Positions 1-8,104 of a stretch of 64,000 nt of DNA are shown here, piece after piece. Source of the stretch: Rhizobium sp. R634. Its GTDB lineage: Bacteria > Pseudomonadota > Alphaproteobacteria > Rhizobiales > Rhizobiaceae. The notes under the pieces were generated by a model. The model searched no databases, was not told the DNA's origin, and saw nothing but the letters and a program-made list of their open reading frames with translations. Every line of letters starts with the position of its first letter. Position 1 is the first letter of the stretch. The stretch lies in the NCBI RefSeq assembly GCF_002211305.1, contig NZ_LOKW01000005.1, forward strand, positions 124,001-188,000, written 5' to 3'. A program made the position numbers and the translations under genes.

Positions 1-452
1 ACGCCGGCGAAGACGCCTGAGGCCAGCATGGCAGGGGCAAAACGCGCGCCTTCCTCGTTCGTCCAGTTGGTGACGACGATGGGATGCTTGGTCTTGATGC
101 CGAGGTCGTTCATGGTGCGCACGACTTCGAGGGCTGAGAGTACGCCCAGCACGCCGTCATATTTGCCGCCGGTCGGCTGGGTGTCGAGATGCGAGCCGAC
201 ATAGACGGGCAGGGCATCGGGATCGGTGCCGGGCCGCGTGGCAAACATCGTGCCCATCTGGTCGACGCCCATGGTAAGGCCCGCTTCGTCGCACCATTTT
301 TGGAAAAGGCTGCGTCCCTCGGCATCCGAATCCGTCAGCGTCTGGCGGTTGTTGCCGCCGGCAACGCCGGGGCCGATCTTCGCCATGTCCATGAGACTGT
401 CCCAGAGACGGTCGCCATTGACGCGCATGTTCTCGCCTGGTGCTGCCACCAT
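1..452 (-). CDS. Zn-dependent hydrolase / N-carbamoyl amino acid amidase, C-terminus cut off by the window edge
   Basis: Reading the minus strand from ATG at 452 gives about 150 residues open to base 1. The segment SHLDTQPTGGKYDGVLG and the later NEEGARF carry the metal-binding His/Asp and catalytic Glu typical of the M20 allantoate / N-carbamoyl-amino-acid / beta-ureidopropionate amidase family. In reductive pyrimidine degradation such an enzyme hydrolyses N-carbamoyl-beta-alanine, the last step after PreTA and dihydropyrimidinase. It diverges from a RutR-like regulator, and a RutR-type dyad sits in the shared intergenic region. The pathway role is inferred from that context and from preTA further right. 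Other substrates in the family (hydantoin products, allantoate) remain possible. Confidence 0.85.
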   Translation of the reverse strand, partial: MVAAPGENMRVNGDRLWDSLMDMAKIGPGVAGGNNRQTLTDSDAEGRSLFQKWCDEAGLTMGVDQMGTMFATRPGTDPDALPVYVGSHLDTQPTGGKYDGVLGVLSALEVVRTMNDLGIKTKHPIVVTNWTNEEGARFAPAMLASGVFAG

Positions 453-591
453 TCTCTATGCCCTCACCTGTTTGCGGCAGCCATGCAAGGGGCATGCCCG
501 CCTGTTCCCGTGGTCTATTCCAGCGCCTCTTATTGGTTTTGTCGAGCGCCGGAAAATCGCCAGTTGCCTTTGTTTTTCATCTGGCGGATAT

Positions 592-607
592 TTGACCGAT
601 TGGTAAA
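592..607. promoter_or_regulatory. RutR-like operator dyad between the hydrolase and its TetR regulator
   Basis: The sequence TTGACCGATTGGTAAA is a 6-4-6 dyad (TTGACC / GGTAAA, five of six pairs). It resembles the E. coli RutR site (TTGACC-N4-GGTCAA). It lies about 140 bases from both divergent start codons. A near-identical dyad in the opposite orientation sits upstream of preT at 11978-11993. Confidence 0.6.
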
Positions 608-751
608 CATTACAACTTCCACCGCCGGGCTCAAGACGAAAATCACGAAAATTGCCGATAAAAATGCGGGCAGTTGCTCAAGAAAACGGCAGGGTCGCCC
701 TCAGCCGAAACCTGAGCGAAGAAGTTGAATTTCAAGGGGAAACAATAGCCG

Positions 752-1402
752 ATGGCTATTCCGAGAGCAGCGAAGACCTTGAGACGGACGCGGATCCAGG
801 AGGAGAAGGAAGAGCAGATTCTGGAGGCGGCGCTCGACGTGTTCTCGGCACGCGGTTTTCGCGGCTCGACCATCGACCAGATCGCCGAAGTGGCCGGCAT
901 GTCGAAACCCAACCTGCTCTATTATTTCCGCACCAAGGAGGCCATGCACCGGGCGCTGATCGACCGGGTGCTCTACACCTGGCTGGAGCCGCTGCGCGCC
1001 TTCGACGCCGAGGGCAATCCGGAGGAGGAAATCCGCAGCTATATCAGGCGCAAGCTGGAAATGGCGCGCGATTTTCCGCGCGAAAGCCGGCTTTTCGCCA
1101 ATGAGGTGCTGCAGGGCGCGCCGCATATCGAGGACGAGCTGAAGGGGCCGCTGAAGCAACTGGTCGACGAGAAGGCCGAAGTCATCCGCGCCTGGGCGAA
1201 ATCGGGCAAGATCGCCGAATGCGATCCGTACCACCTGATCTTCTCCATCTGGTCGACGACGCAGCATTACGCCGATTTCGACGTTCAGGTGCGGGCGGTG
1301 CTGGGTCAGGAGCATGCCGGCGACGGGCGCTTCGAGGATGCGGCGCGGTTCCTGGAGCAGCTCTTCATCGGCGGGCTGCGGCCGGACACTCCGGCGACCT
1401 GA
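752..1402 (+). CDS. TetR-family regulator, RutR-like
   Basis: This 216-residue protein has a TetR N-terminal helix-turn-helix at about residues 19-65 (ILEAALDVFSARGFRGSTID then AGMSKPNLLYYFRTKE). Its C-terminal half resembles the RutR/YcdC domain, including an acidic stretch with EVLQGAPHI. RutR senses uracil/thymine and controls pyrimidine catabolism. It is divergent from the hydrolase, with a RutR-type dyad between them. The start ATG at 752 follows an AAGGGGA ribosome site. It converges with the phytochrome gene, with 4 bases between the stops. It is probably the regulator of the hydrolase and preTA units; that assignment is inference. Confidence 0.85.
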   Translation: MAIPRAAKTLRRTRIQEEKEEQILEAALDVFSARGFRGSTIDQIAEVAGMSKPNLLYYFRTKEAMHRALIDRVLYTWLEPLRAFDAEGNPEEEIRSYIRRKLEMARDFPRESRLFANEVLQGAPHIEDELKGPLKQLVDEKAEVIRAWAKSGKIAECDPYHLIFSIWSTTQHYADFDVQVRAVLGQEHAGDGRFEDAARFLEQLFIGGLRPDTPAT

Positions 1403-1406
1403 TCGT

Positions 1407-3980
1407 TTAGCCTTTCTTCGGAAGCTGCACCCGGGCGAGGAGATCGGTGATGCCCTCGGTCGTATAGGGCTTCTGCAACACGGGCGCGCCGGAGTGGCTG
1501 TTTGCCTGGGCGATGCCTTCGCCGTAGCCCGTGGCAAAAACGAAGGGCACGCCTGCGGCCGCCAATCGGTCGGCAATCCCGAAACTCGTTTCGTCTCCGA
1601 GATTGACGTCGAGAAGCGCGAAATCGAAGGACCGGCCGTCGAGGATCTCCATCGCCTCGGCGACACTCGGCGCCGTCGTCACCTCCGCGCCGAGGCGGCG
1701 CAGGATATCCTCTCCGTCCATGGCGATGATCAGGTTGTTTTCGACCAGCAGGATCTTCAAGCCCGCGAGTTGCTCCTGATTGGCGGGTGTGGATTTGTGC
1801 TCCGCAACGCCGGCGGGAGCCGCCTGCGGCAATACGCTTGGGTCGACGGCGTCCACATAGCGGGCCGGAATGACGAAGTCCGCCTCCAGCCCCTGTTTGA
1901 CATAGCTGATTTCGGCCTTGCCGCCGAGGTCGTAGGGAATGGAGCGCCGGATGATCGTCGAGCCGAAACCGTGGCGCTTCGGCTCGGCCACCGGCGGGCC
2001 ATCCTTTTCACGCCAGCCGATCCGCAGATTGCCTTCATCGTCACGAATCCAGCCGAGTTCGACGGTGCCGCTGCCGGCGACGGAGAGGCTGCCGTATTTG
2101 GCGCTGTTGGTCATCAGCTCATGGAAAACCAGGGCGGCGGTGGAAAATGCCTGGGGATCCAGCAGAACATCTTCGCCATTCATCCGGAAACGTTGCGCGT
2201 TTTTGCCGAGATAGGCCGCGGTCTCGGCCAATAGCAGTTGCCGCAGCGAGGCGGGCGCCCAGTGATCCCGGGTGATCTGGTCATGGGCGCGGGCGAGCGA
2301 CTGAATGCGGCCCTCGAGCTGGCGGATATAGTCACCGAGGCTGACCGACGTCGTCTGCGACTGCCGGATGATGCCGGTGATCAGGCTCAATATGTTGCGG
2401 ACGCGGTGGTTGAGTTCGGCGATCAGCAGTTCCTGCCGTTCGTTCGCCATCTGACGCGCCATGCTGGCTTCATCGGTCAGGCGCAACACCACCTCGATCA
2501 GCGTCACGCGGATCGTTTCGGCCACCCGGCGCTCGGCCTCGGTAAAGGGGAGAGAGCGGCCGCGCACGAGTTCGGACCAGGCTTCGAAGCTTTTGCGCGG
2601 CGTCAGCCGCGGGCCGTTGGGGCCGTATTCCACCGGCTTATGGGGATCGCCGCCCCAGCGGACGGTGCGCACCAATTCCTGACGGAACAGCACGACGTAA
2701 TCGCGCGGCGAACGCGAAATCGGTATGGCAAGCATGCCCGCCACCGCATCGTCGATCTTGAGATCCGGATAGGTCTCCGCGAGCCTGTCTACCGCATAGA
2801 TGCGCCCGCCGGCATTGCGGTTGAGATGACGCACGAGTGCGGAAAAACCTCTCTCATCCGGCCCGATGCCGGCCAGCGCCATCCGGCCGTTGATCCAGAC
2901 GCCGATTCCGTCGGCGGGAACGGCATCGGCGAGCGCCTCGATCAGCCAGGCGGGGTCGTCGAGCAGGCTGGCATTATCCGCCACGGACGTGAGAAGCCGG
3001 TCGGCGATGCGGCGCGCCTTGGTCTCGTAGTCGAGCGCCAGCCGCCGCTCGCGACTTTCAAGCCGCGACGCGAACATCTGGCCGAAGAGTTCGGCGGTGG
3101 AGCGGCTCTGTGCCGAGGGCAGATGCGGGCCGTAGTGATGGCAGGCGAAGAGACCCCAGAGCTTGCCGTCCACGACGATCGATATGGAGAGCGAAGCGCC
3201 GACCCCCATATTCTTCAGATATTCGATGTGGATGGGCGAGACCGAGCGCAGCACCGACATGGAGAGATCGAGCGGCTGGCCGTATTCATCGACTTGCGGA
3301 AGAACCGGCACCGGCACCGCATCGACATCGGCGATGATGCGAAACAGGTTGCGCAGATAGAGGGCGCGCGCCTGGACCGGGATGTCGGAGGCCGGATAAT
3401 GCAGCCCGAGGAACGAGCCGATGCCGCTGCGGGCGGCTTCCGCCACCACCTCGCCGGAGCCGCCTTCGTCGAAACGATAGACCATGACCCGGTCAAAGCC
3501 GGTCAGAGCGCGTGCCTGCCTTGCGCCCTCGCGGAAGAATGCCTCCAGCGTCTCCGCCTGGTCGAGGCGGGACATCATGCTGCGCATAGAAAGCGAGGGG
3601 GCGTTGCGCCGGTCTTCCTGGCAGCGCTCGCCTTCGAGAATGACCTGATTTTCGTTGATGTGCACGGCAAGGTCGAAGCGGGACAGATCAGCCGTCAGGG
3701 TGATGTCGAAAATGCGTTCGACGACATCGGGACCGCGCAGCGTGGTCAGCTTGTTGCGGATCGTATGAAGCGCCTCCGGCGTGATCAGCGTCGAAATCGG
3801 GCGTCCGAGCGCATCGGCCTGCGGTATTCCGAGAAACTCGGCAAGATTTGCGGAAGCCCGCGTCACCATCCAGTCGAGCGAGATCGCCAACAGGAAACCG
3901 AAGGGCTGGATGGCGCCGAGCTGATGGATCGGTTCGCGGTCGCAATTGGTGAGATCGACAGGTTCGCGCGCCTCGCTCAT
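1407..3980 (-). CDS. bphP: Bacteriophytochrome hybrid kinase (PAS-GAF-PHY-HWE/HRXXN kinase-REC)
   Basis: This 857-residue red/far-red photoreceptor carries the N-terminal biliverdin-attachment Cys at residue 13 (LTNCDREPIH). It has the PASDIP motif at 196-201 in the GAF domain and the PHY tongue PRKSF at 461-465. Its HWE-type histidine kinase has phospho-acceptor His525 in the HRXXN signature (NHRVRN) and the N-box HELMTNSAKYG. The C-terminal receiver (about 742-855) has Asp791 and Lys837. In the receiver the usual acidic pair is E-N-N, so one acidic residue is missing. The start overlaps the haem oxygenase stop, so the two are translationally coupled, matching biliverdin supply to the apoprotein. 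HRXXN kinases in alphaproteobacteria often signal to PhyR. Confidence 0.95.
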   Translation of the reverse strand: MSEAREPVDLTNCDREPIHQLGAIQPFGFLLAISLDWMVTRASANLAEFLGIPQADALGRPISTLITPEALHTIRNKLTTLRGPDVVERIFDITLTADLSRFDLAVHINENQVILEGERCQEDRRNAPSLSMRSMMSRLDQAETLEAFFREGARQARALTGFDRVMVYRFDEGGSGEVVAEAARSGIGSFLGLHYPASDIPVQARALYLRNLFRIIADVDAVPVPVLPQVDEYGQPLDLSMSVLRSVSPIHIEYLKNMGVGASLSISIVVDGKLWGLFACHHYGPHLPSAQSRSTAELFGQMFASRLESRERRLALDYETKARRIADRLLTSVADNASLLDDPAWLIEALADAVPADGIGVWINGRMALAGIGPDERGFSALVRHLNRNAGGRIYAVDRLAETYPDLKIDDAVAGMLAIPISRSPRDYVVLFRQELVRTVRWGGDPHKPVEYGPNGPRLTPRKSFEAWSELVRGRSLPFTEAERRVAETIRVTLIEVVLRLTDEASMARQMANERQELLIAELNHRVRNILSLITGIIRQSQTTSVSLGDYIRQLEGRIQSLARAHDQITRDHWAPASLRQLLLAETAAYLGKNAQRFRMNGEDVLLDPQAFSTAALVFHELMTNSAKYGSLSVAGSGTVELGWIRDDEGNLRIGWREKDGPPVAEPKRHGFGSTIIRRSIPYDLGGKAEISYVKQGLEADFVIPARYVDAVDPSVLPQAAPAGVAEHKSTPANQEQLAGLKILLVENNLIIAMDGEDILRRLGAEVTTAPSVAEAMEILDGRSFDFALLDVNLGDETSFGIADRLAAAGVPFVFATGYGEGIAQANSHSGAPVLQKPYTTEGITDLLARVQLPKKG

Positions 3981-4513
3981 GGGACAGCTTCCAGTTCGAG
4001 CTGCCCGGCCTTGAGGAAAAGATCAAAGAGCGCGCGGGCTGCCGAAACGGCGGCGGCGGGATCGGCGACATCGCTCGCGTCGAGACGATCCATGAAGACC
4101 TTGATGGCGCCCTTGGGGCCTTGCGGCGTGAGATAGGCGCTGGGCAGAGAATCGCGCACGGATTTAGCGAGCAGCGCGCCGCCGAGCTTGGAGCCTTCCA
4201 GGACGTAAAGGACACCCCAGATTGCCGCTTCACCCTGCAATGCAGGTGGCGGAAGGCGCTCTGGCAACCGGTCGCCGAGTTCGCCGATATCGGCAGACAG
4301 CAGCTGCGCCCGCCTTCGTTCCGGCCAGTCGGGCAGCAGGCGGATGACGCCGGCTTCCTCGAGCGCATCTTCGGCGGCCGGTATGATGCGGGCATGCGCG
4401 CGCAGGAATGTCCTGTACTGCTCTTTGCGGGAGAGGTCGAAGGTGCCGAAGAGCTTGTCGACTTCGGCGTGGCAATCTGCTGTTTGTGCGCGAAGCACGC
4501 TGCGAAGTGACAT
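3977..4513 (-). CDS. bphO: Haem oxygenase supplying biliverdin to the phytochrome
   Basis: This 178-residue protein matches BphO-type haem oxygenases. It has an N-terminal His in ADCHAEVDKLFG as the likely haem-iron ligand, and the distal-helix motif YVLEGSKLGGALL. It would open haem to biliverdin IXa, the chromophore of the phytochrome encoded immediately downstream. The two genes overlap by four bases (ATGA), so they are co-transcribed and coupled. No regulator-like motif was evident in the 287 bases upstream. Confidence 0.92.
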   Translation of the reverse strand: MSLRSVLRAQTADCHAEVDKLFGTFDLSRKEQYRTFLRAHARIIPAAEDALEEAGVIRLLPDWPERRRAQLLSADIGELGDRLPERLPPPALQGEAAIWGVLYVLEGSKLGGALLAKSVRDSLPSAYLTPQGPKGAIKVFMDRLDASDVADPAAAVSAARALFDLFLKAGQLELEAVP

Positions 4514-4768
4514 GCGGACCGTGTTCTGAGCGATATGGCACAGGGTGCCGTTTATTCGGATGGCAGATTAGCGATATATTGCAGCCCCTCAGTATTTCCA
4601 GAGAAACCCATAGAAAAACATGGGCTTCCCCACTTCGCGAATCCGCTGCCTGGCCTATGCCGGTTTAACCGGCGGCACTTACGGCGCGAGCGCGCCCTTC
4701 AGCCCGCAGGCGCTCCATCATCGCTATCGCGGCCCATTCGGCAAGGTCGTCAACGAGTTTTGAAACAC

Positions 4769-4794
4769 GCTCCCCTCGCATCGCAGAGGGGAGC
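4769..4794 (-). terminator. Hairpin downstream of the rhodanese gene
   Basis: A perfect 9-bp stem (GCTCCCCTC / GAGGGGAGC) with an 8-base loop lies 6 bases after the rhodanese stop on the minus strand and is followed by a short GTGTTTC tract. The rest of the 4514-4800 gap shows no convincing gene. Confidence 0.55.
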
Positions 4795-4800
4795 TTGCTG

Positions 4801-5211
4801 CTATTCGGCGGCGACGGCCTCGCTTTCGAAGGCGAAGCCTTCGTCGGCCCAGCCGGTCATGCCGCCGATCATCAGCTTGGCTTGGAGGCCGAGCTTGGCA
4901 AGGCGAAAAGCGGCCTTGTCGGCGCCGTTGCAATGAGGGCCGGCGCAATAGACGACGAACAGCGTGTCCCTTGACCATTCCGACATGCGATGCGCGGTTA
5001 TCTTGCCGTGCGGCAGGTTGATCGCGCCCGGCAGATGGGATTGCGCAAACAGCGCCGGCGAGCGCACATCGAGAAGAACGAAATCGATTTTGCCGGAGGC
5101 GAAGGCGGCGCGGACATCCGAGCAATCGGTTTCGAAAGCGAGCTTGGCGGCATAATGGGCGGCGGCGAGATCGGGTGCGGCGGCGGGTATTTCGGAGACG
5201 GGGCTTGCCAT
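4801..5211 (-). CDS. Rhodanese-domain sulfurtransferase
   Basis: This 136-residue single-domain protein has the rhodanese fold. LLDVRSPALFAQSHLPGAINLPH forms the substrate-side motif, and the active-site loop is YCAGPHCNGADKAA with Cys as the persulfide acceptor. It ends in GGMTGWADEGF. It probably transfers sulfur from thiosulfate or a similar donor to a thiol acceptor in the cytoplasm. It diverges from an FtrA-type regulator with a 72-base intergenic region. Such pairs recur in proteobacteria and suggest the AraC protein controls it. The physiological substrate cannot be read from the sequence. Confidence 0.85.
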   Translation of the reverse strand: MASPVSEIPAAAPDLAAAHYAAKLAFETDCSDVRAAFASGKIDFVLLDVRSPALFAQSHLPGAINLPHGKITAHRMSEWSRDTLFVVYCAGPHCNGADKAAFRLAKLGLQAKLMIGGMTGWADEGFAFESEAVAAE

Positions 5212-5283
5212 GGAGTCTTTTCCTTCGGTGTTGGAATTGCGGCCTCGTATCGCCGATGCTAGAAATCTGCGAAACTGGCCATC

Positions 5284-6285
5284 ATGACTGACAGCGTAAA
5301 GATCATGCCAAACACATCGCCTTCACAGACCAAAGGGCCGCTGGTCGCAGTGCTTGCCTATGACGGGCTCTGCACCTTCGAATTCGGCATTGCCTATGAG
5401 GTCTTCGGCCTGCCGCGTCCGGAGATGGGCGAAGGCTGGTATCGCTTCTCGGTCTGCGGCATCGAGCCGGGCCCGCTTCGCGCCGCCGGTGGATTGACCG
5501 TCGCGGTCGACAAGGGGCTGGAGGTGCTCGGCGAGGCGGACCTGATCGTCGTGCCCGGCTGGCGGTCGATCGATGCGCCGGTGCCGGAGCCGCTCGCGGC
5601 CGCACTCAGGGCGGCGCATCAGCGCGGTGCGCGCATCATGTCGCTCTGCTCCGGCGTTGCGGTTCTCGCCGGCTCCGGGCTGCTCGCCAACCGCCGGGCG
5701 ACGACGCATTGGCGCTATGTCGCCTCGATCGCCGCGCGCTATCCCGATATCACTCTGGATGCCGACGTCCTCTATATCGATGAGGGCAGCCTACTGACGG
5801 CGGCCGGCAGTGCCGCCGGCATCGATCTCTGCCTGCATGTCGTGCGCGGCGACTTTGGCTCGGAGGCCGTCAACAGCGTCGCCCGCCGCCTCGTCGTGCC
5901 GCCGCACCGCGAAGGCGGGCAGGCGCAGTTCATCAGCGCACCGGTGCCGCAGGAGCGCGAGGGCATCCGCCTCGGACCGCTGATCGAATGGATGCGCGAA
6001 AGCCTCGCCGAGGAGCAGCCGATCAGCCTGCTCGCCAAGAGGGCGGGCATGAGCATGCGCACCTTCCAGCGCCGCTTCGAATCGACGACGGGCCTCAGCG
6101 TCGGCGAATGGCTGCTGAAGGAGCGGCTGCGCCATGCGCGCGATCTTCTTGAACGGGAGCTTGCCGTATCGCTCGACGACATCGCACTATCAAGCGGCTT
6201 CGGCACGCTGGCAACGATGCGGCACCATTTCCGCCGGCGGCTCGGAACGAGCCCGCATGCCTACCGGAAATCATTCGGCGGGTAG
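5284..6285 (+). CDS. ftrA: GlxA/FtrA-type transcriptional regulator (DJ-1/PfpI + AraC)
   Basis: This 333-residue protein has an N-terminal DJ-1/PfpI-like domain at about 20-190, with the nucleophile-elbow-like MSLCSGVAVLAGSG. Two AraC helix-turn-helix motifs follow at about 235-330 (ISLLAKRAGMSMRTFQRRF, and LDDIALSSGFGTLATMRHHF). This is the GlxA/FtrA architecture. It is divergent from the rhodanese gene, its likely target. The symbol is by family resemblance. An in-frame ATG at 5305 is an alternative start. Confidence 0.85.
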   Translation: MTDSVKIMPNTSPSQTKGPLVAVLAYDGLCTFEFGIAYEVFGLPRPEMGEGWYRFSVCGIEPGPLRAAGGLTVAVDKGLEVLGEADLIVVPGWRSIDAPVPEPLAAALRAAHQRGARIMSLCSGVAVLAGSGLLANRRATTHWRYVASIAARYPDITLDADVLYIDEGSLLTAAGSAAGIDLCLHVVRGDFGSEAVNSVARRLVVPPHREGGQAQFISAPVPQEREGIRLGPLIEWMRESLAEEQPISLLAKRAGMSMRTFQRRFESTTGLSVGEWLLKERLRHARDLLERELAVSLDDIALSSGFGTLATMRHHFRRRLGTSPHAYRKSFGG

Positions 6286-6399
6286 AGGGCCTTCCTCGGT
6301 ATCTTCAGTCCCGATCCCTCCCGCTTGATGCCGTCGTATCGGCCTGCTGCGCTTTGCCACCAATTCCTTTGACGCCCTGTGGACCCGGCCAAACTCCAA

Positions 6400-6424
6400 G
6401 GAACCTGATCCCTCCGGAACAGTT
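6400..6424 (+). promoter_or_regulatory. EcfG-type promoter (weaker match) before the GH13 gene
   Basis: GGAAC at 6400-6404, 16 bases, then AGTT at 6421-6424. This fits the minimal RpoE2/EcfG rule GGAAC-N18-TT but not the fuller CGTT. It would start transcription about 28 bases before the GTG at 6461. Trehalose-metabolism genes are known GSR targets in rhizobia. Confidence 0.45.
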
Positions 6425-6460
6425 AGTGTTTTCAACGGGGACTGGCAGGAGAGCGTCGCG

Positions 6461-8104
6461 GTGCCGAGCCGGAGCAGCAGCTGGTATGAAGAGGCTGTGA
6501 TCTACAGCATCGATGTCGAGAAATTCGCCGATGGCAATGGTGACGGCATCGGCGATTTCATCGGGCTGGCGGAAAGGCTGACATATCTTTCCGAGCTCGG
6601 GATCACCTGCATCTGGCTCCTGCCGTTTTATGGCAGTCCGGACCGCGACAACGGCTATGACGTCAGCGATTTTTATTCGATCAACCCAAAGGTCGGGACG
6701 CTCGACGACTTCCTGGCATTTCTGCACAGCGCCGGCGAGCACGGCATCCGGGTGATCATCGATCTCGTCGTCAACCACACCTCCGATCAGCATCCGTGGT
6801 TTCAGGCCGCCAGGCGGGACGATCAGACACGCTACCGCAGCTACTATGTCTGGAGCGCCGATCCTCCGCCTGTCGCTTCGGGGGCCAAATCCATCTTTCC
6901 GGGCGAAGTGAATAGTCTCTGGACCTATGACGAGGTGGCGAGAGCCTATTATTTCCATCATTTCTACGATTTTCAGCCTGAACTCAATGCTGCGAACCCC
7001 GAGGTGCGCGAGGAGATTTTGCGCATCGTCGATTACTGGATCGCTTTCGGCGTCAGCGGGTTCAGGCTCGACGCCGCCCCGCTGATCATTGCCGACAAAG
7101 GGCTCGAACATGCCAATCCCCGCGATCCCCATGGCATATTGCGGCAGATCGGCGGCTATCTGCAAAGCCGGCGGCCGGGAGGCGTGCTCCTCGGGGAAGT
7201 CAATCTTGCGCCTGAGGCTTCCGACGCCTTTTTCGGAGAGGGAGATCAGCTTCAGCTTCTGCTCAACTTCATGCTTGCCTGCTATCTCTTCGCAGGTTTC
7301 GCCCGAGAAGACGCGGCCTCCATCAATCAGGGGCTGAGCCTGCTTCCGGAGCCGCCGCCGGGCTGCGGCTGGGTCAATTTCCTGCGCAATCTCGACGAAC
7401 TCGATTTTTCCCGGGTGCCCGCGGATTTGAAGAAGGACGTCTTTGAGGTCTTCGCGCCGAAGGAAGAGATGCAGGTTTTCAACCGCGGCATCCGTCGCCG
7501 CGTCGCGCCGATGCTGCAATGCGACCAGCGGCGCATCGAACTCGCCTTCAGCATCATCTTTTCCCTGAGCGGGCCGCCCCTTATCGTTTACGGAGACGAG
7601 ATCGGCATCGGCGAGGATCTTTCCCAGGCCGGACGCAACACGGTGCGGGTGCCGATGCAGTGGTCGGCGGAGAAGAACGCCGGCTTCTCCGGCGCCAGCA
7701 GCGGAAAGCTGTGCCAGCCGCTCGTCGCCGACGGGCCGTTTTCCTATAAGAAGGTGAATGCCGCCGATCAGTCGAAAGATCCTCATTCCCTGCTGAACAG
7801 GATCAAGCGCTTTATTTCTCTGCGCCGGAAACAGCCGATTTTCACGAAAGGCCGGATGGTGAGGCTGAGCGCCGACGATCCAGCGGTCTTGGTCCACGGG
7901 TTCGAGGACGCCGGCGCCCTCCTGTTGCTCGTCCACAATCTTGCGGATCGGCGTATCAAGACGAAAATCAATTTTGGCGGCATGCAGCCCAAAAGCTTTC
8001 GCGATCTGATCGACGATGTTGAATTTGAAGGGCTCAGCGAACCGCGCCTTGAGCTCGAACCTTATGCCTACCGCTGGTTTATTTCCGAGGGCAACGGATC
8101 ATGA
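6461..8104 (+). CDS. GH13 alpha-amylase-family protein, trehalose-synthase-like
   Basis: This 547-residue protein starts at GTG 6461 behind CAGGAGAG. The GH13 signature regions are DLVVNH (101-106), GFRLDAAP with nucleophile Asp204, and LLGEVN with acid/base Glu246. The fourth is FLRNLDEL with Asp312. The overall look (YYFHHFYDFQPELN, GRNTVRVPMQW) is that of trehalose synthase / maltose glucosylmutase. The fourth region normally reads NHD; here His is Leu311, which may change substrate binding. The protein lacks a fused maltokinase. It overlaps the downstream oxidoreductase by ATGA. The exact reaction (maltose-trehalose interconversion or another alpha-glucoside reaction) cannot be fixed from sequence. 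Confidence 0.8.
   Translation: MPSRSSSWYEEAVIYSIDVEKFADGNGDGIGDFIGLAERLTYLSELGITCIWLLPFYGSPDRDNGYDVSDFYSINPKVGTLDDFLAFLHSAGEHGIRVIIDLVVNHTSDQHPWFQAARRDDQTRYRSYYVWSADPPPVASGAKSIFPGEVNSLWTYDEVARAYYFHHFYDFQPELNAANPEVREEILRIVDYWIAFGVSGFRLDAAPLIIADKGLEHANPRDPHGILRQIGGYLQSRRPGGVLLGEVNLAPEASDAFFGEGDQLQLLLNFMLACYLFAGFAREDAASINQGLSLLPEPPPGCGWVNFLRNLDELDFSRVPADLKKDVFEVFAPKEEMQVFNRGIRRRVAPMLQCDQRRIELAFSIIFSLSGPPLIVYGDEIGIGEDLSQAGRNTVRVPMQWSAEKNAGFSGASSGKLCQPLVADGPFSYKKVNAADQSKDPHSLLNRIKRFISLRRKQPIFTKGRMVRLSADDPAVLVHGFEDAGALLLLVHNLADRRIKTKINFGGMQPKSFRDLIDDVEFEGLSEPRLELEPYAYRWFISEGNGS

Noticed and set aside
2238-4136. Long plus-strand open frame (632 codons)
   Set aside because: Lies entirely opposite bphP/bphO, whose domains and motifs are clear; high-GC codon bias creates such antisense frames.
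6305-7936. Long minus-strand open frame (543 codons)
   Set aside because: Mirror of the GH13 gene, which shows all catalytic regions.
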